Both the position numbers and the translations under genes were made by a program. Below are positions 46,993 through 59,800 of a DNA stretch of 64,000 nucleotides, in pieces. Under the pieces are notes generated by a model, which was not told the origin of the DNA, made no database searches, and worked only from the letters and a program-made list of their open reading frames with translations. How positions within the stretch are numbered: position 1 is the first letter of the stretch; each line of letters starts with the position of its first letter. Location: the NCBI GenBank assembly GCA_029204225.1, contig MU832157.1, forward strand, positions 20,397 to 84,396. Direction: 5' to 3'. Source of the stretch: Diphasiastrum complanatum (Eukaryota > Streptophyta > Lycopodiopsida > Lycopodiales > Lycopodiaceae).

Positions 46993-49900
46993 TCAATAAG
47001 GTGTGTGTATTCTCCATTGTGTGTCTATGTGCCAGTCAAACACACACACACACACATTCAATAAGGTGTGTGTGTGTTCTCCATTGTGTGTCTATGTGCC
47101 AATCAAACACACACACACGCGCGCGCGCGCGCGCGCGCGCACACACACACATTCAATAAGGTGTGTGTGTGTGTGTGTGTGTTTTCCATTGTGTGTCTAT
47201 GTGCCAATCAAACACACACACACACACACAATTTTAGGCTCCCAACAAACAAGTCCAACCCCCTAGTAGAGGTCAAGCATAGATCATCGGACAATGATAG
47301 TTGAGCGAGTCTTGTAGCTGGTCCATTGATGGCCCCAATCTTTTCAACATGTAATAACATCACATATGTCTCGTGAAGGAATCGCTAGTGATGAAAAGTC
47401 AAGTGGAATTTTTGTGCAAGAGGAAGTCCTATAAGTCTAAGAAAGATCAAATTGTTGAAGATGCTCTTATTGTTAAGACTTCATCAAGAGGTCAAGTAAG
47501 GGGTAGACCTTTAACACGTGGAGTAGCCAACTCCATTTTTAGAAATGGGGTATCCTCCTTTTGTGGGAAGAAGAATCATTGGGAATTAGAGTGTTGGACA
47601 AAGCAAGGAGCCCAAGTTGACTCCAATTCAAATTCAAACTCCAAACTATGGAAAGGAACTTGTCATTATTGCAACAAATAGTTCATTTCAAAATGGAATG
47701 TCAAATCAAGAATGCTTTGAGTGTAAGAAGAAGGGGAAGAGGTAATATCTTTAGTCCTTAGACCTTATGGTGATTCTTAAGATCAATCTTCTAACTTTGT
47801 TGATGGCAACGAAGATGACAAAAAGTACCATTTCTTTATGGTGCAAGAATCAATGTTCTCCATGGACGATGCTTGGTACTTGCCACTTGGATTTAGGTGC
47901 ATCCTCAAACATGACCTCAAAGGAGGGAATGGTTGTCTACTTTCAAGAAGGGGGAGAACAACAACAAGGTGATTATGTTAGAAATTAATGTTTATTTGAC
48001 ACCCCTTAATGATAGTTTGGCCATGCCTGCGTGCTATTTTTAGGGGCTATTACTATTTATAGTAAGCCATATTTTAGGGTCATTACTATTAATAGTAAAT
48101 TCGTTTTTTAGTTATGCATGTAGGTGGGTGCACTACTACTAGAATAGGATTTGCTTTTATCACTTAGAAACTCATCTTGGGTGTTTACCCAATATAGGTA
48201 GTAATTATAGCAATTAGCTTTTTGTCTTTTGCTATTTACTTTAGGCTCATTGGCTTTTATCAATCATTAGAGAAAATATTTAAGAAGGCTGGTGCCCCAC
48301 CACAATCATTCCATTCAATTCAATGAGCTAGAGCAATTGCTCAATTCTCCTATGATCTGAATTCTCTCTATGCTTGGTTTTGCGTGAGTGCTAGTAGGAC
48401 TAGTAACTCCATCTAGAATTTGTATCACAAATTCTGACATGGTATCAGAGCAGGCTCTTTGGTGAGAGAGAGAGTTTGTATTTGCAGGTGTGCAATTAGA
48501 TTGGAGGAGCTGAAGCTGCATGTGGAGTCAACGTTGTTAGGAAAACAACGGGAATCTTCTAGGAGAAGATTGACGGAAAGTTACTGGTTGTCAACAGATC
48601 TGATTCAGAATTTTTCTGGTTGTTTGCTAGTTTTCTGGTGCAGCTCACATCTGGAGCAGGTACATCTGAGGAAGGTAGTATATGAACAGGTGACTTTTGA
48701 GACAGGCAGATCTGAACAGGTGTTTTTCAGGTGCATGCACATCTAAACAGGCACGTCTGAGGGCAGCAGTACCTGGTGCAAGCACTCCGAGGGCAGCATT
48801 AGCTGGGGAAGGCACTTTTGAGGGCAGCAGGACCTGGTGCAGGCCCGACAGGCAGCATCTGAGGTAGGTGGACCTGGTGCAGGCCCGGACAGCAGCAGCT
48901 AAGGAAGGCAGTACCTGGTGCAGGTGGTAACTGAGCAGGTGCAGGTTCAGACAGGCAATACCTTGGACAGGTGATATCTAGGACAGGTCTGAATCAGGGC
49001 AGGTGATATTGAGGGAAGACTGTTTCTGGACAGATCTGATTGTTAAACTAAATTCAGGTTGCTGAGATTTGTTACGGATCAGTATAATGGCAGGATTGAA
49101 CGACGCTATGTTGCCGGAGTCTAGCAAGCTAGATGGAACGAACTACAGTATATGGAAGTTCAAGATGCATAATATTCTCCAAGATAGAGAATATTGGGAT
49201 ATCGTCACAGATGTTGAGATACCTCCTACCACTGCCAGAGAGTTGCGGGAGTATCAGAAACGTAGAAGAAAAGCTCATCATATCATCAACTTATCAGTTA
49301 AAGATATGATTATACCTCATATCAGAGATGCTGCTGGACCCAAGGAGACTTGGGATATACTGAAGAACTTGTATGAGACGGTAAATCAGTCACGGATCTT
49401 GTTTTTGACTAATAAGCTTCACACCTTGAAGATGGGTACAGGTGAATCGGTAACGGACTACTTTACTTGCGTGAAATATCTGAGAGGGCAACTTATTGCA
49501 GTTGGAGAAAGTGTTCAAGATTCAGTATTGGTATCCATTGTACTTAATAGTCTACCTTTGGCCTATCAGAACTTTGTAGTGATGCTATCGTTAAGAGAAA
49601 CGAGGCCTTCTTTTGATGAGCTAAATGCCATCTTACTACGAAGAAATGAGACGACAAAATATTGTAAACAGGGGCGATTTCAAGGAACAGGCATTCCTGG
49701 CAAAGAAGCAAGAGCAAAGTTCCAAGAAGGGTGGCAAAGTGAAGAAGAAGAAGAAAAAGCAGCAAGATATGGAGGAGAACAAATCAAATCGGTCAGAAGA
49801 TTAAAATTTAAAATGGAAAGTAGTACTTGAGATCATCGTCCTAGAGCATCTGTGAAGGTTTCACTTTTTTTTTGCCCTACCAGATTTGCCTAACCCTCAT

Positions 49901-50820
49901 TTATTCTTGTAACTCCATCAAGATTTAGTTTCGATATCCTCTTTCTCTCTATCTTGATAATGGCTGCCTCTCAATGAAGGGGTCACTGGAATCAAGCTCA
50001 CTATCCATCAAAAGTACTTCCTTCAATGGACAACATGCAGCATGATTGAGTTATTAGAGTACTTCGACTAGTATATATTACACAGCATATAGGTAGAAGA
50101 AATGGGCCCTTTTGTGGATCTTCACACCTGCTAGAGTTTGAGACTGGCAGAGCATTTTTAGAGGAGCAACTTAACTCTAGAGAGTATGAGAGGGATGAGT
50201 GACATGATGTCAAATCTCTTGTCTATATGAGATACGAGGAAGATACCATTGTTTCTCATGGGATTAGTGCATAACTTTGTGTTCCTTATTTTTCCTGCAC
50301 CTGTCAACGATCTCGACATTTGATGGAATTTGACGAGTCAAAAAAGGTAACTCACTAGCCATTGCAGACATGTACCGAGGGACCATTTGATAGAATTTGA
50401 CGAGTCATATTTACAGTTCAAAACGATACCTCACCAGCCATGTCAAGAGTTATGGACATGTACCGATAGATTTGACTGTTAGACATGAACCACAACATAT
50501 CACCATTCTCGCTGACATGAGCTTGTTGACAGACAAATGTATCTTCATTGACACATAAATGGATTATGATGTCCTTCCGATGATTTTAGTTTCATAATTA
50601 GTCTCATTGTGTTTCTACATTGATCGTGTTTTCCCAACTGAGTGTGAGCAGGAACTTATTAATGACTAGCATAGCTTGTGCTTACACTTCATAGAGTTCT
50701 AGTTTCAAGGTATTTTCTTTCATGTATATGATGTTTTATGCTCCCATCAGGTATGGTACACTTAAATGGATTCTATTTTTTCTTATATATCATGTTTGCA
50801 CTTAAAGGATATCACATATA

Positions 50821-50856
<36 letters not shown>

Positions 50857-53800
50857 AACGTAAGAAGGCAAGACAAGCAGCTCTATCAACTGGCTAACGA
50901 CTTATCTATCGTGATGGTATTATCAGATTAGATCATAAACCTATATTTAATGAGAATGAATTTTGAGATAGAGACTGAGCTAGAGAATTGAAGAGATGTC
51001 CAGTGGATCATGTAAATGGTCTGCGTACCATATATCCTGGCTATATCACTCTCTTCTTAGTTAGATTTGTTTTAGTTTTGTTGCTTTGACGGCACTGATC
51101 CGTCTTGCTGCCATCTTATCTGATGTACTGTTTTGTCTTATACGCCTTATGGCATGGAAAAGATGTTAATAAAGCTTTCTTTCTCTCTTTCTCTCTGGAT
51201 ATTTGATGTGCCTATTGAAGCAGTAGTTTTGTGGTTTCAAAGTGAAATTGCTAAAGGTGTTCTAGATTTCAATAGCTTTATATTTCTCCACTTTTTGGGA
51301 ACAATCACTGTTGTAGTTCATCTGTTTGATGCATTTTCCAATTTTTTGTGTGTCAAAAATTGAGGGTCTTTCCGTGCCTCTAAATCATTCTTGTTGTGCC
51401 AACTTGCAGGAAGCTTTGTCAAATGCTCATGGCTCACAATGTGGATTTTGCACTCCAGGGTTTATCATGTCAATGTACACTCTTCTTAGGTCCTCTTGTA
51501 AAAGGCCTCCAACTCAGGAAGAGATCGAAGAAAGCCTTGCAGGAAACCTTTGCCGTTGCACTGGTTATCGTCCAATAGTAGACGCTTTCCGTGTTTTTGC
51601 AAAGTCCGATTCTGCAGTATACCATGATGATTCTGCTTTGGCCGCTGGTGCTTCACCTGTAAAAAATGTCTCTGCTAATGGTACAGGATTTATTTGCCCA
51701 TCTACAGGAAAACCCTGTGATTGTGGGAAGGCTGATACTGAGAAAGGGAATGAGGTCAACAAGAATGATCATATTCATAAGGGCTTGACAAAAAGAAGTG
51801 ATTCTTCAGGAGAGCTTATATATCCTCCTGAGTTACTGACTAGGAAGGCACCGGCATTAAGGTTGAAAGGTTTAAATGGTATGATGTGGTATCGACCATT
51901 ACGCCTCCAAGATTTACTAGACTTAAAATTCGAAAATCCTGAAGCAAAGTTGGTAGTAGGTAACACCGAAGTTGGCATTGAAACTAGATTCAAGAACATG
52001 AACTATCCGGTGGTTATAGCAGCAACACATGTACCTGAACTGAATGCTACTACCATAAAAGATGATGGAATTGAAATTGGTTCCTCTGTGACACTGGCAA
52101 AGGTTCTGGAAGTTATTCGTGAGTGTGTGAAGCAGCGAGAGCCACATGAAGTTTCAGCTTGTTTGGCTCTTATGGAGCAACTAAAGTGGTTTGCAGGAAC
52201 CCAAATCAGAAATGTGGCCTCAGTTGGAGGCAACATATGCACTGCAAGCCCTATTTCTGATTTGAACCCCCTTTGGATGGCAGCCAGAGCCACCTTTACT
52301 CTAATGGACCACACTGGCACGCTTCGCACAGTGCAAGCCAAGGATTTCTTCATTGGGTATCGTAAAGTGGCAATGAAGAAAACTGAGGTTCTCACATCTG
52401 TTTTTTTGCCTTGGACAAGAAGACATGAATATGTGAAAGAGTTCAAGCAAGCTCATCGAAGAGATGATGATATAGCACTTGTTAATGCAGGAATGCGTGT
52501 TTTATTGTCTAAATTACATGGAACTTGGATGATCTCTGAGGCTTCACTAGCTTTTGGAGGTGTTGCACCAGTTTCTCTTTCTGCACCAACCACAGAAACT
52601 TTTCTCAAGGGAAAACCATGGAACCAGCTTACTTTGGAGGGTGCTCTTATTAAGCTTCGTGAGGAAGTTTTGATTGCTGACAATGCCCCCGGTGGCATGG
52701 TAGAGTTTCGGCGCTCATTAATGCTGAGTTTTCTGTTCAAGTTTTTCGTGCACACTACCTACAAACTGGAGAGTGAAGCCAATCTTGTCCATGACTTGCC
52801 AGAAACTTATAGATCAGCAGCAATCCCTTTCCAGCGGGAACCTTCGCGTGGACTGCAATACTTTAAGCCAGTTGTCAATGGGACTGCTGTTGGCCTGCCT
52901 CTCATGCATACTTCAGCAAGACTTCAGGTCATTGAAATAGTTTCATTACTTCATAACATTAGAAAGACACTTTTCTCATTTGTTAGAGAATGTGCCTTTC
53001 CACCAGCTTCATGAATAGATTTTCTCTCAAAAGTTTGTGTTTTTATGCTTCCATATGAAATGCCAATGTATCTGTGGTTTTAATTTTTTTAGACTATGAT
53101 CCTGCCATATATCTGGCATGTTTCAATTGGCTTTTTGAAAATTCGTTTGATTTTAACATCAACAAGCATTTCATCATATATTTTTCATGCGACAATCGGC
53201 TTTTGTTACGACTTCATGGCATGGATTGGATGTTAACGATAGCATTAGCAGATTTCTTTGTTAATACATTTTAATAGATATTTTTTTGGAGCTCTTAGGC
53301 CTCCACACAAAGCTAAACAAGTGATCTTTTTCTTAAGATTACAGAATTTTGAATGTTTTTTCTGACAAGTGGTAACTCTGTGGGCTACTTTTGCGTGTTT
53401 CTTGCTTACTATGTTCAGGTATCAGGAGAGGCAGAGTATGTTGATGATTTAAATCTGCCTCCAAATTGTCTTCATGCTGCTTTGGTGCTGAGTACACGGC
53501 CACATGCAAGAATAATTTCCATTGATGCGACAGAAGCACAGTCTATTCCTGGATTTGAGGGTCTCTTTACTGTCAAAGATGTACCTGGAAGAAATGATAT
53601 AGGAGCTGTGGTCTATGATGAAGAGTTATTTGTATCTGAAGTTGTGACATGTGTCGGTCAGGTAACATACTTGACAGCCAAAACCTTATTCTGCTGAGAG
53701 CATTTTGCATCCTTCAACTATAGGGTTCTGTCTTATGATAAGTAATTACTAAGGCAGCATAAGTTTTGTCCTCTTTTTACATTGATGTGTTCACATTGCA

Positions 53801-56800
53801 CAATGAACACACGGGCTTTAGAACTATATTGTTGTTTATTTGTTTATCCAGAAGCTGGTGCTTCGTGGGTCTACAGTCAAAGTTGCTATATTCCAATACA
53901 TCACTGAATGACGTCTACTAGTCCACGTTGTGGCAGTTGCCCTTTATATTGGTCTGATCCGTGTTAGTGAATGTCCAAGAGGATCGGGCCAGGTCATCAT
54001 TTTATCTCTGAGATTATGACCAGTATTGTCGGATACCAAGTGGCAGATCGGAGTGTGATTCTGATTATAATTTTGCAAGTTTTTATGAACAGTTGATTTT
54101 AGACAAGTTTTTTCTGTAAAATTTAGCAGTTTATTTAACAATGTTTTCATTCCATGCTGCCAAGCCTGAGCATGATCTTTCCCATTTTTTTCACTTAAGC
54201 CTTATTGAGATCATGGAAAGACCTGCTGTAAGTTGTTGTTGTAAACAAAAGCTTACTCAATCTTGTTACATCGTATGAACTCATGGTATGAGATTGTTGG
54301 CAAAGAACACTACTTGCATCACCTTAGATGATTTTTCATGCTGATGGTACATCTACATTCTATTAGCATAACGTTCAAACTGTTCAATCACTTTAACAAT
54401 CTGAAATTGATAAAGTTATCTTTGTATGGAAATGAAAATGCTGTCACTTTATGCTTGCAGGCAATTGGTATCGTAGTGGCGACCACCTATGAGGCCGCCA
54501 AGGCTGCTTCAAAGAAGGTGAAAATTGAGTATGAGGATCTACCTCCCATTTTGAGCATTCAGCAGGCTTTGGAGGCAAATAGCTTTCTTCCAGGGACAGA
54601 GCGGCTTTTGGAGAAAGGAAATGTACCTGAGTGCTTTGAAAGTGGGATCTGTGATCATGTTATAGAGGGTACTGTCCGAGTTGGTGGTCAAGAGCACTTT
54701 TATTTGGAGCCCAATGCCTCTATAGTTTGGACTGCTGATGGTGGAAATGAAGTTGTCATGCTCTCTTCAACTCAGGTGGGCTCTTCTCTGACGGGTATTA
54801 ATTCATCGATCAGCGGGGAGAATGATTACTTAGTTCAATCATGATTTTATATTCTCCCTTAAGGCTCAGTGCTACACTACATAAACCAGAAGTGCCTTCT
54901 CTACACTCATCCTACTTAATTTAAAAACATGGACTTCGAATGCCTGAAACTTTTTCATTGAGGTAGTCCTGTAAGTTTAGGCCTTGTGGCCAGAGCTATG
55001 AGGCCTGAACCCTTTGGTGAAAGTTCGAAAGAGAAGCCTACCAGGTAGTCTGATTTCAAAATCAAACATGGAAGATATTCTATAAGATTCATTGTTCATA
55101 ATTATACATGGTGATGTAGGTAGTCTTGTCCTTGATCATGTGCTGATATAGGTTATCTTGTCCCTGATCATGTGGTGATGTAGGTCATCTTATCCCTGAT
55201 CATATACAGAAAAACACGGACTGGACCACAATCTCCTCTCATCCTAGATAGGAATTTTGTTGTAGTTTCCCTTCATCTTGTGAATTGCATAAAATCTCCT
55301 ATTTTGTAGTTGTTTCTTTCTATTTGATGATCCATATTTTGACCAGTGTTGTGAGATCTATATAATGAGCTTTGTTTTGAAACCCATTTTGAAAGCCTTT
55401 GTTTTGAAATCCATGTTTTGATCTAAATGTAATCATACCCTACAGGCACCACAAAAGCATCAGAAATATGTTGCCCATGTGCTTGGACTCCCAATGCACA
55501 AGGTTGTCTGTAAAACAAAGCGTATAGGAGGTGGCTTTGGTGGAAAGGAAACAAAGTCAGCATTTCTAGCTGCAGCAGCCTCGGTGCCTGCTTATTTACT
55601 GAAACAACCGGTGAGGTTGGTTTTAGAAAGAGATGTTGACATGGCAATTACCGGTGAACGGCATGCTTTTCTTGGAAAATATAAGGTAATTCATATATGA
55701 TGAATTACATACCATAAAATGAATGCTTGTGTAATATTCTGGATGAAGTTATTCAGTCGTAAGTTCTTGCGGAGATTAGTTTCTTATTGATGTTTCAGTT
55801 TCTTTTTGAATCATTCTGCTTTTAACAGGCTTTGTATGTTGACTACTGTGATCACTTTGTTATGGTCGTCCGATTATCAACTGAAAACTGCTAAAAATGG
55901 TTCTTTGTGTTTGGTTTGGTGTGCCTAAGGTAGGGTTTTCAAAGGAAGGCAAGGTCTTAGCTTTGGACCTTAAAATATATAACAATGGAGGAAATTCACT
56001 GGATCTATCTCACTCTGTATTGGAACGAGCTATGTTTAATTCTGACAATGTGTATGAAATCCCTAATGTTCGTGTTTTTGGGAGAGTTTGCTACACCAAC
56101 CTACCCAGCAATACTGCATTTCGAGGGTTTGGAGCCCCTCAAGCAATGATTATTGCAGAAAACTGGATTGAGCGAATCGCTTGTGTGGTGAAAAGAAGTC
56201 CAATAGAAATAAGGGTAAGTTATGTGCTGAATTTGATAAGATCACATTCTGTTGATCCATAGTAATATGCTATTTTTGGTTAATTGTAGTCTAAAGTCCT
56301 CTGTCGTGCGCTCACTCTCAGTGGCCTTACTATCATTGTTGTGTGCTGTTTCTCCCACTCAACTTTAGCCACGAGCAATTTTCAAGCTCCCTGAAAAATT
56401 TGATCACCTGTATGAGTAGGTTCTGTTGAGAGCACCAATCCTGGTTAGAGTTCAGTGTCTAGCACTTCAGGAAGTAGCTTTTCTCGTTGAGTTTGATCCA
56501 AATCTTAGTAATCACAAAAAAAAAACGTGTGTCTTTCTTGAGGAACTTATTTTCTGTTAGATCACAAACAACTGTGCAAATCTTTCACTGGTAGCCTTGA
56601 ATGTGGCAACTGAACGTTTTCTAATCAATATCATACTTTCTCAATCTTTAAGTAGGGAAAATATTCGTTGGGATGCTAAATGAGGAGATGAAGGTAGGTA
56701 CATACATGAAAAAAGTGCTTGATTTGGACATGTATTTCCAAAGATTATAGTGGCTTTTTTAGATAGTTGGTTGGCCGGTAGTTTTAAGTTATTAGCTTCA

Positions 56801-59800
56801 GGTAGCTTCAGGCGAATGAAAGGAAGATTCGAAATAGTGGGTTTCAAATGCATTTCAAACGATAAGATTTCAATGAGTCTGATTATATAAGAACTTCTAG
56901 ACAGTTAGTTGGTACAGAGCTTTCAGAGTTATGACTTTTTATGTCCATTTCAGGAGATGAATTTTCAGAAAGAAGGTTGTGAGCTGCATTATGGTCAGAA
57001 ATTGGAGCTAAGTAGATTGGATGCTGTTTGGGATAGCTTGAAGATGTCAAGCGAGTATTTGAAGCGTTTTTCTGAAATTGATAATTTCAACAGTCTTCAT
57101 CGCTGGAAAAAGCGTGGTTTAGGGATGATCCCAACAAAGTTTGGGATATCTTTCACCACAAAGCTTTTAAACCAGGTACTTGAACTCATGTTTGCAACAC
57201 TTGGTCAGTATATTACTGTTGGTTGAATTTTACACATCTGTTGAAAGTTCACAAGTTATCTTTGAAGGAAAATAGGAAATGTGTTGCAAGGAGTTGGGAT
57301 GTCTTGATGGCTTGATTACAAACTGGACTGCTTATTACAGATGTGCTGGCTGCCTGGCTGCCTCAGTAGATAGAGAAGCAGATAGAGAAAACTTTGCGAT
57401 ATCCAAAATTTGTATGACTTTTTGGAGCATAGTTCAGAGCACTAATTCTACTACTCTCACCCATCGAATTTGAATTTGTGTTTTGTACTTTCCTATAGGA
57501 TACTTTGGAAATTGGATGGTTAAATTTTAAGCCCATTACGTGTCTTGTAAATTCTCAAAATGTTTTTTCGTAAGAATCTGGAAGACATTTGCACATACGA
57601 AGACTTGCTTGTTTAAGAGGTGGAGCAGGTAAAATCGAAGACTTAATTGGACCTCTAAGCTTTTTGATGCTGTAAGATCCTATGTGAGTAAGGGGATGCT
57701 AATTTTGTCAATGCTTCTGAAAAAGTCTGATCATCCAATTTGCACCTACAATTTCCAATAGCAGCTACTATTGGAATCATGCTGATCCTCTCTCCTGGAC
57801 GTTTTGCTAACTGTCTAAATGACCATTACTGCAGGCTTTTGATGGATCTTTTTATAGATCTTGATAGACAAGTTGTTTTAATGTTACCATAAGTTGGATT
57901 CTTTTCCATTTTCTAGGTTTGGTAGGTTGGCATTGTGCTGATCCTCTCTCCTGAACCTTTACTGTGGATGCTTTAGCGATATCACCATTACTGCATGCTG
58001 TTGATTCAACTCTGGATCTTTTTATAAATCTTGATAACAAAACTGTTAGAATTTCACCACTAGTTGGAGAATTATCCATTTCCTAGTGCTTGGTGGTTAT
58101 TTTGCCGGACAGCATTCTTGTTACATAATCTATAAGACTTGTTTCATTTTCATTTTACAAGATTAAGATTGTGGTTTGAGAAAATATATGCCAATCAAAG
58201 GAATGGTAGGATGTTTTATTAGTTTCGATAAGGACGGCCTCATTGAACCTAATAACACCCTGTCATAATATTGTGAAAGAAAAAAATAAGCATCATTGTG
58301 TGAGGAAATCCATAAATGCATCATAGAACACCTCACTCTGAAATTTATGAATTGTTTCTTTTCATCTTATTGCAGGCAGGAGCCCTCGTGCAAGTTTATA
58401 CCGATGGGACAGTCTTGGTAACGCATGGTGGGGTTGAAATGGGACAAGGTTTGCATACTAAAGTAGCTCAGATTGCTGCAACCGCATTTGACATCCCCAT
58501 GAGCTCAGTGTTTATATCAGAGACAAGCACCGACAAGGTCAATGACCAACTGATAGTCTTGTTTTTTGTATTCAGTCATATCCGCCGTTAATCATTAAAG
58601 TTTTCATCAGCTACTTGTGACGGTTGCTTGGAAATTTCTGTTGGATTTTTCAAGTATATTCTGATGCTCGTCTCTCTGGCTGCTTGATCACAGGTTCCTA
58701 ATGCTTCCCCTACAGCAGCTTCTGCTAGTTCTGATATGTATGGAGCTGCTGTGCTCGATGCCTGCGAGCAGCTAAAAAAACGAATGGAACCCATCAGTTC
58801 AAAAAAGGCATACTCTTCCTTTGCTGAGGTGCAGATAAGGCTGTCCAAAATGTAGCATACTAGAGTCTTAAGTAGGATGTGCTTGTAGGAACCTATGGTG
58901 CAGGAACACGAAAATTGTTGATGTGTTGTGTGATTCAGCTGTCTAGCTATCTGTATCTTGGCTACTATGTATGATGTCTTTTGTTGTTCTTTTGATATCT
59001 GGATATCGAGAAAATGATCCACCCACAGAAAAACCTGAAGAGTTTTTGTGCGGGTTCAACCTTCATGAGGATCTGTATCAAGACTCTGGCTACTTACGTA
59101 GAATCACACTGCTCACTTACCCAAGAGAAACAAGAATCACACCATTCAAAAGCAGCTTGCTATTTTGAATGGCGTATGTCTCTCACAAGTTTAACTAATC
59201 CATTTCAATAAGCTGCAAAAAATTTAGCTCATCTTCATAATAATTCCAAGAAATCACAGGCATTTGAATACTGAGAATCCAGACCACGTGAAGGTTTCCC
59301 ATCCAGAATGCATGAACTTCCTCAACAAGTCAATGCAGTAAAATAAAGAGTAATTGCACCACTCCCTTGCACGTGGTTTTTGATACTAAAGGAAGCTTAG
59401 ATTACGTCCAGCAACTGACTTTAATAACAAAGTAAGATATATCGGAAGCTTGTTACACTCTAAGAATGTCAAGTTAAACTTTCAGGTGGCCAGCTAGTAA
59501 TTAAAGGCATTAAAGGGAATGGAAGGCTGAATGCTAAACTGAAAGCATGTGGAAAAGACAGTTAAGGGAGTATCATTTTAAAGTTATTTAAAGCAGAGTT
59601 TTGAATTTAAAGGAGACGGGAAAGTCAGAGATCTGCCTAGGAGATGGGAAAGTCAGAGATCTGCCTTGATATAATGCAATGTTCACAGTCAAAGGCCTAG
59701 AGTCTTGTGATCTCCTTTATAAGCTGCTATTCTTGACTAAGTTGGGCTCATACTGAACAAATGTGGCATTTGTTATTGCAAAACGGTCAATCCCTCGAGG

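Larger units (their letters stand above)
46203..51409 (+). other. Intron 3 of xanthine dehydrogenase, filled with repeats
   Basis: This 5.2-kb intron separates the two iron-sulfur parts. It starts GTATCT after CTGTGCAG and ends TTGCAG. It contains, in order, a CT/CA/CG microsatellite cluster, a Copia gag-protease relic, an LTR-leader-gag unit and a LINE 3' end. All insertions leave the splice sites intact. Confidence 0.9.

Noticed and set aside
52003-52755. Minus-strand ORFs of 100-147 codons across exon 4 of xanthine dehydrogenase
   Set aside because: Antisense shadows of a strongly coding exon.
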